Shown here in pieces: positions 61,956 to 64,000 of a stretch of DNA of 64,000 nt. The number at the start of each line of letters is the position of its first letter. Within the stretch, counting starts at the first letter, position 1. The stretch is from Marininema halotolerans (lineage in GTDB: Bacteria > Bacillota > Bacilli > Thermoactinomycetales > DSM-45169), in the NCBI RefSeq assembly GCF_900116235.1, contig NZ_FPAA01000006.1:1-64000 (forward strand), read 5' to 3'. The notes below the pieces were generated by a model. That model had not been told where the DNA came from. It saw only the letters and a list, made by a program, of their open reading frames with translations, and searched no databases. Position numbers and translations under genes: made by a program.

Positions 61956-62402
61956 TTACTGATGGAGTAACCCCTGTCTGATTAATGCTTGTTCCATCAA
62001 TTTCATTCCTCTTTGATACATCTGCTTAGTATACTCGATGGCTTCTATCTCTGTGATTCCCTTGGGTTCAAAGGTTGAAGACCACGTCAATTGCGACTGG
62101 GTTCCATCAAGCTCCTTTACCGCCATCGTGGCTTGGTAGGATTGATATGGGAGGGGGGAAGAGACGATTGAATAAGTATAGGAGCGTTCCGTTTCCGCGT
62201 CCAAACGATCCACAATGACAATGTCTTTCCCGCTATCATGGATGGTAATGGTTCGAATGGATCCGATTCCTGTTCCTTCTTGCACACAACTTGTAAGGTT
62301 ACTCGAACCCCAAGACTTCATATCTCCGAAATCACCAATTAGATTCCAGAGCGTATTTGCTGGACATTGAAAAATATGGTCTACTTCGGCAGAAGAGGGC
62401 AT
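61956..62402 (-). CDS. SRPBCC (START-like) family protein
   Basis: 148 aa with the helix-grip layout of polyketide-cyclase-like SRPBCC proteins: VDHIFQCPANTLWNLIGDFGDMKSW, GIGSIRTITIHDSG, RLDAETERSYTYSIV, SQLTWSSTFEPKG (landmarks). Hydrophobic ligand binding is expected; the substrate is unknown. AAAGGAG before ATG 62402. The 612-bp region 62403-63014 beyond it shows no convincing gene; it has one inverted repeat ATGCAAAAGC/GCTTTTGCAT (62778-62809). Confidence 0.8.
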   Translation of the reverse strand: MPSSAEVDHIFQCPANTLWNLIGDFGDMKSWGSSNLTSCVQEGTGIGSIRTITIHDSGKDIVIVDRLDAETERSYTYSIVSSPLPYQSYQATMAVKELDGTQSQLTWSSTFEPKGITEIEAIEYTKQMYQRGMKLMEQALIRQGLLHQ

Positions 62403-63014
62403 GGCGATTCTCCTTTATAGGTATTTAAGGGTGGTGGACCCATAATTCATTGTAGCAAATATCGATATACGGGACCCGTAAACAAGCATACTCCTATACT
62501 TAATAAGGAGTACCCCTTCGTTGTTGAGAGGATCCCCTTTTAAGAGAAAGTGTATCCAGAGGCGCTTTTTTTTGTGGCTTCGATTATTAATTGATATATA
62601 GATGAAGATAAGCAAGTGAAAACAAGCAGGTGTCACTCATGGAATTCCCTACTTTTGAAAATGATAAATCGAGATAGCACTTTTTTTACATGTCTTACCT
62701 GAGTGCGGTTGCTTTAGTGGTTCTGATAATAAAAAGAGTATTCAAACAGGGTAATTCGCCGATTTTCACCGTTATGGATGCAAAAGCGCCCGTATGGATG
62801 CTTTTGCATGCGTTTTGGGCATGAAAGTAATCAAATCTTGGGATAGAGAGGGCGATTACCCTAAATTCCACTGTTGCAACGCCCCCATTGAGTATGTGTA
62901 TAATGAAGGCGGTTTCCGATTAGACATTCGCATCGATAATAGGTGGTGCGAGTCGCTCTGATATATAATGAGGATAGTAGACTATAAACGAGTCGCAGTT
63001 GGAGGGAGCGCGGA

Positions 63015-64000
63015 ATGGCAGTAGAATCGGGGAATCCATGGCAACGATTCCATGGACCCAACCTGGGTTATGCTCAGGAAATGTATGAAAAATATTTAGA
63101 AGATCCGGCTTCAGTTGAAAAGCCGATGCAGGAGTGGTTTCAAACATACGGAGCACCTCCTGGGATGGGGGAAGATAGTCGCGAGCCGGTGACTGGTCTT
63201 TCACCAGCAGCTGAAATGATCGGGAATGCTTCGTATTTACAAAAAGTTGTCGCCACTGAAAAATTGGTGAACAGCATTCGGATTCATGGTCATATGGGGG
63301 CTAAATTAGATCCACTGGATTACCATCAACCCGATACTCGGTTACTACAACCGGAAGCATTTGGTTTAACAAATGAGGACTTGGAAATGATTCCCGCAGA
63401 GGTGATTTTGACGGATCCACCGAAGGGCTTGAAAACGGCCAAGGATGTCGTTTGTCATCTGCGGGATCTATATACTCGTACCATTGCTTTTCAATTTAGC
63501 CATGTTCATGATCCAATTGAACGTGAATGGTTGTATAAGCGAGTTGAATCCGGTCTGATTCCTCCAGTTATGGCAAAGAAGAAGGCCGAAGTTCTAAAAC
63601 AACTGATCGCTGTTGAGGAATTTGAGAAATTCCTACATCGTACCTTTGTCGGTCAAAAGCGCTTCTCGGTAGAAGGTCTAGATATGCTTGTACCCTTGAT
63701 GGACGAGATCATCCATTGCTCAGTCAATTCCGGGGTGCGTTCGATTAACATTGGGATGGCCCACCGTGGGCGGTTAAATGTTTTGGCCCATATATTAGGG
63801 AAGCCCTATGCTGCGATCTTCTCTGAGTTCCATCATGCTCCGAATAAAGATCTTGTCCCATCGGAAGGGTCGATGGGTATTAATAGTGGATACACAGGGG
63901 ATGTGAAATACCACCTGGGTGCTGATCGCACCGTTGATACTGACAAGGTATCTGCACGGGTTGCTTTGGCCAATAACCCAAGTCACTTGGAGTACGTCAA
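63015..64000 (+). CDS. odhA: 2-oxoglutarate dehydrogenase E1, N-terminal part (cut by window edge)
   Basis: ATG 63015, with GGAGGGAG 8 nt upstream, opens a frame running to the window end (about 328 codons). It starts with the E1 lead sequence NPWQRFHGPNLGYAQEMYEKYLEDP and continues TEKLVNSIRIHGHMGAKLDPL, EEFEKFLHRTFVGQKRFSVEGLD, GMAHRGRLNVLAHILGKPY and YTGDVKYHLGA (landmarks). Thiamin-diphosphate E1 of the TCA cycle complex; the ThDP motif is further on. Normally followed by odhB. Confidence 0.95.
   Translation, partial: MAVESGNPWQRFHGPNLGYAQEMYEKYLEDPASVEKPMQEWFQTYGAPPGMGEDSREPVTGLSPAAEMIGNASYLQKVVATEKLVNSIRIHGHMGAKLDPLDYHQPDTRLLQPEAFGLTNEDLEMIPAEVILTDPPKGLKTAKDVVCHLRDLYTRTIAFQFSHVHDPIEREWLYKRVESGLIPPVMAKKKAEVLKQLIAVEEFEKFLHRTFVGQKRFSVEGLDMLVPLMDEIIHCSVNSGVRSINIGMAHRGRLNVLAHILGKPYAAIFSEFHHAPNKDLVPSEGSMGINSGYTGDVKYHLGADRTVDTDKVSARVALANNPSHLEYV

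Noticed and set aside
62415..62636. Minus-strand ORF of 73 codons
   Set aside because: No SD, random-like composition, and no recognisable domain.

Overview
The window is chromosomal DNA of a spore-forming, naturally competent member of the Bacillota (Bacillales type). The evidence is the start of sigK at the left edge, a YheC/D spore-coat ATP-grasp gene, comER/comEA/comEC, the yqeG-yqeH-aroE-nadD-yqeK-rsfS operon, two T-boxes, a SAM-I riboswitch, AGGAGG ribosome binding sites and a probable PerR box on katA. The gene content would fit Thermoactinomycetaceae, but that family assignment is inference.

Layout. 1-510: sigK (minus, cut by the edge). 725-4673: a persulfide/sulfide-handling operon (TusA-rhodanese, rhodanese-metallo-beta-lactamase, TusA, DsrE-like, TauE/SafE) with two CstR-type operators and a downstream cstR. 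4708-8277 (minus): an operon led by a cobalamin riboswitch with a terminator, encoding two exported, membrane-anchored domain proteins, a CbtB-like cobalt-transport protein and a LonB-like membrane AAA+ ATPase without a protease domain; this is the most unusual unit here. 8383-15394: small proteins, an Old Yellow Enzyme with an Rrf2 regulator, catalase, a secreted beta-lactamase-fold hydrolase and a spore-coat ATP-grasp protein. 15618-22666: the yqeG-rsfS operon and T-box leuS. 22755-37648: competence genes split by cardiolipin synthase, two tiny membrane proteins, rocD, the SAM-riboswitch metI-metC operon, dcd, yitT and a class A PBP. 37705-46863: pseudouridine catabolism (psuK-psuG), B12-dependent ribonucleotide reductase nrdJ, a truncated reverse transcriptase, an ECF sigma/anti-sigma pair and holA. 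46962-58082: an accessory stretch with a DUF3885 protein, a YadA-head-like repeat protein with an autoprocessing Peptidase_G2 end, a frameshifted gene, an AT-rich orphan, HelD, alkaline phosphatase and a secreted aerolysin-type (ETX/MTX2) toxin. 58192-64000: CcdC, T-box trpS, a secreted lipase with two cre sites inside its coding sequence, an SRPBCC protein and the start of odhA, cut by the right edge.

Connections. The B12-riboswitch operon (probable cobalt uptake) and the B12-dependent nrdJ suggest a cobalamin-dependent economy. Several conserved neighbourhoods are broken: comEA and comEC are about 11 kb apart without comEB, holA is away from comEC, and yqeI is missing between aroE and nadD, which suggests a rearranged segment.
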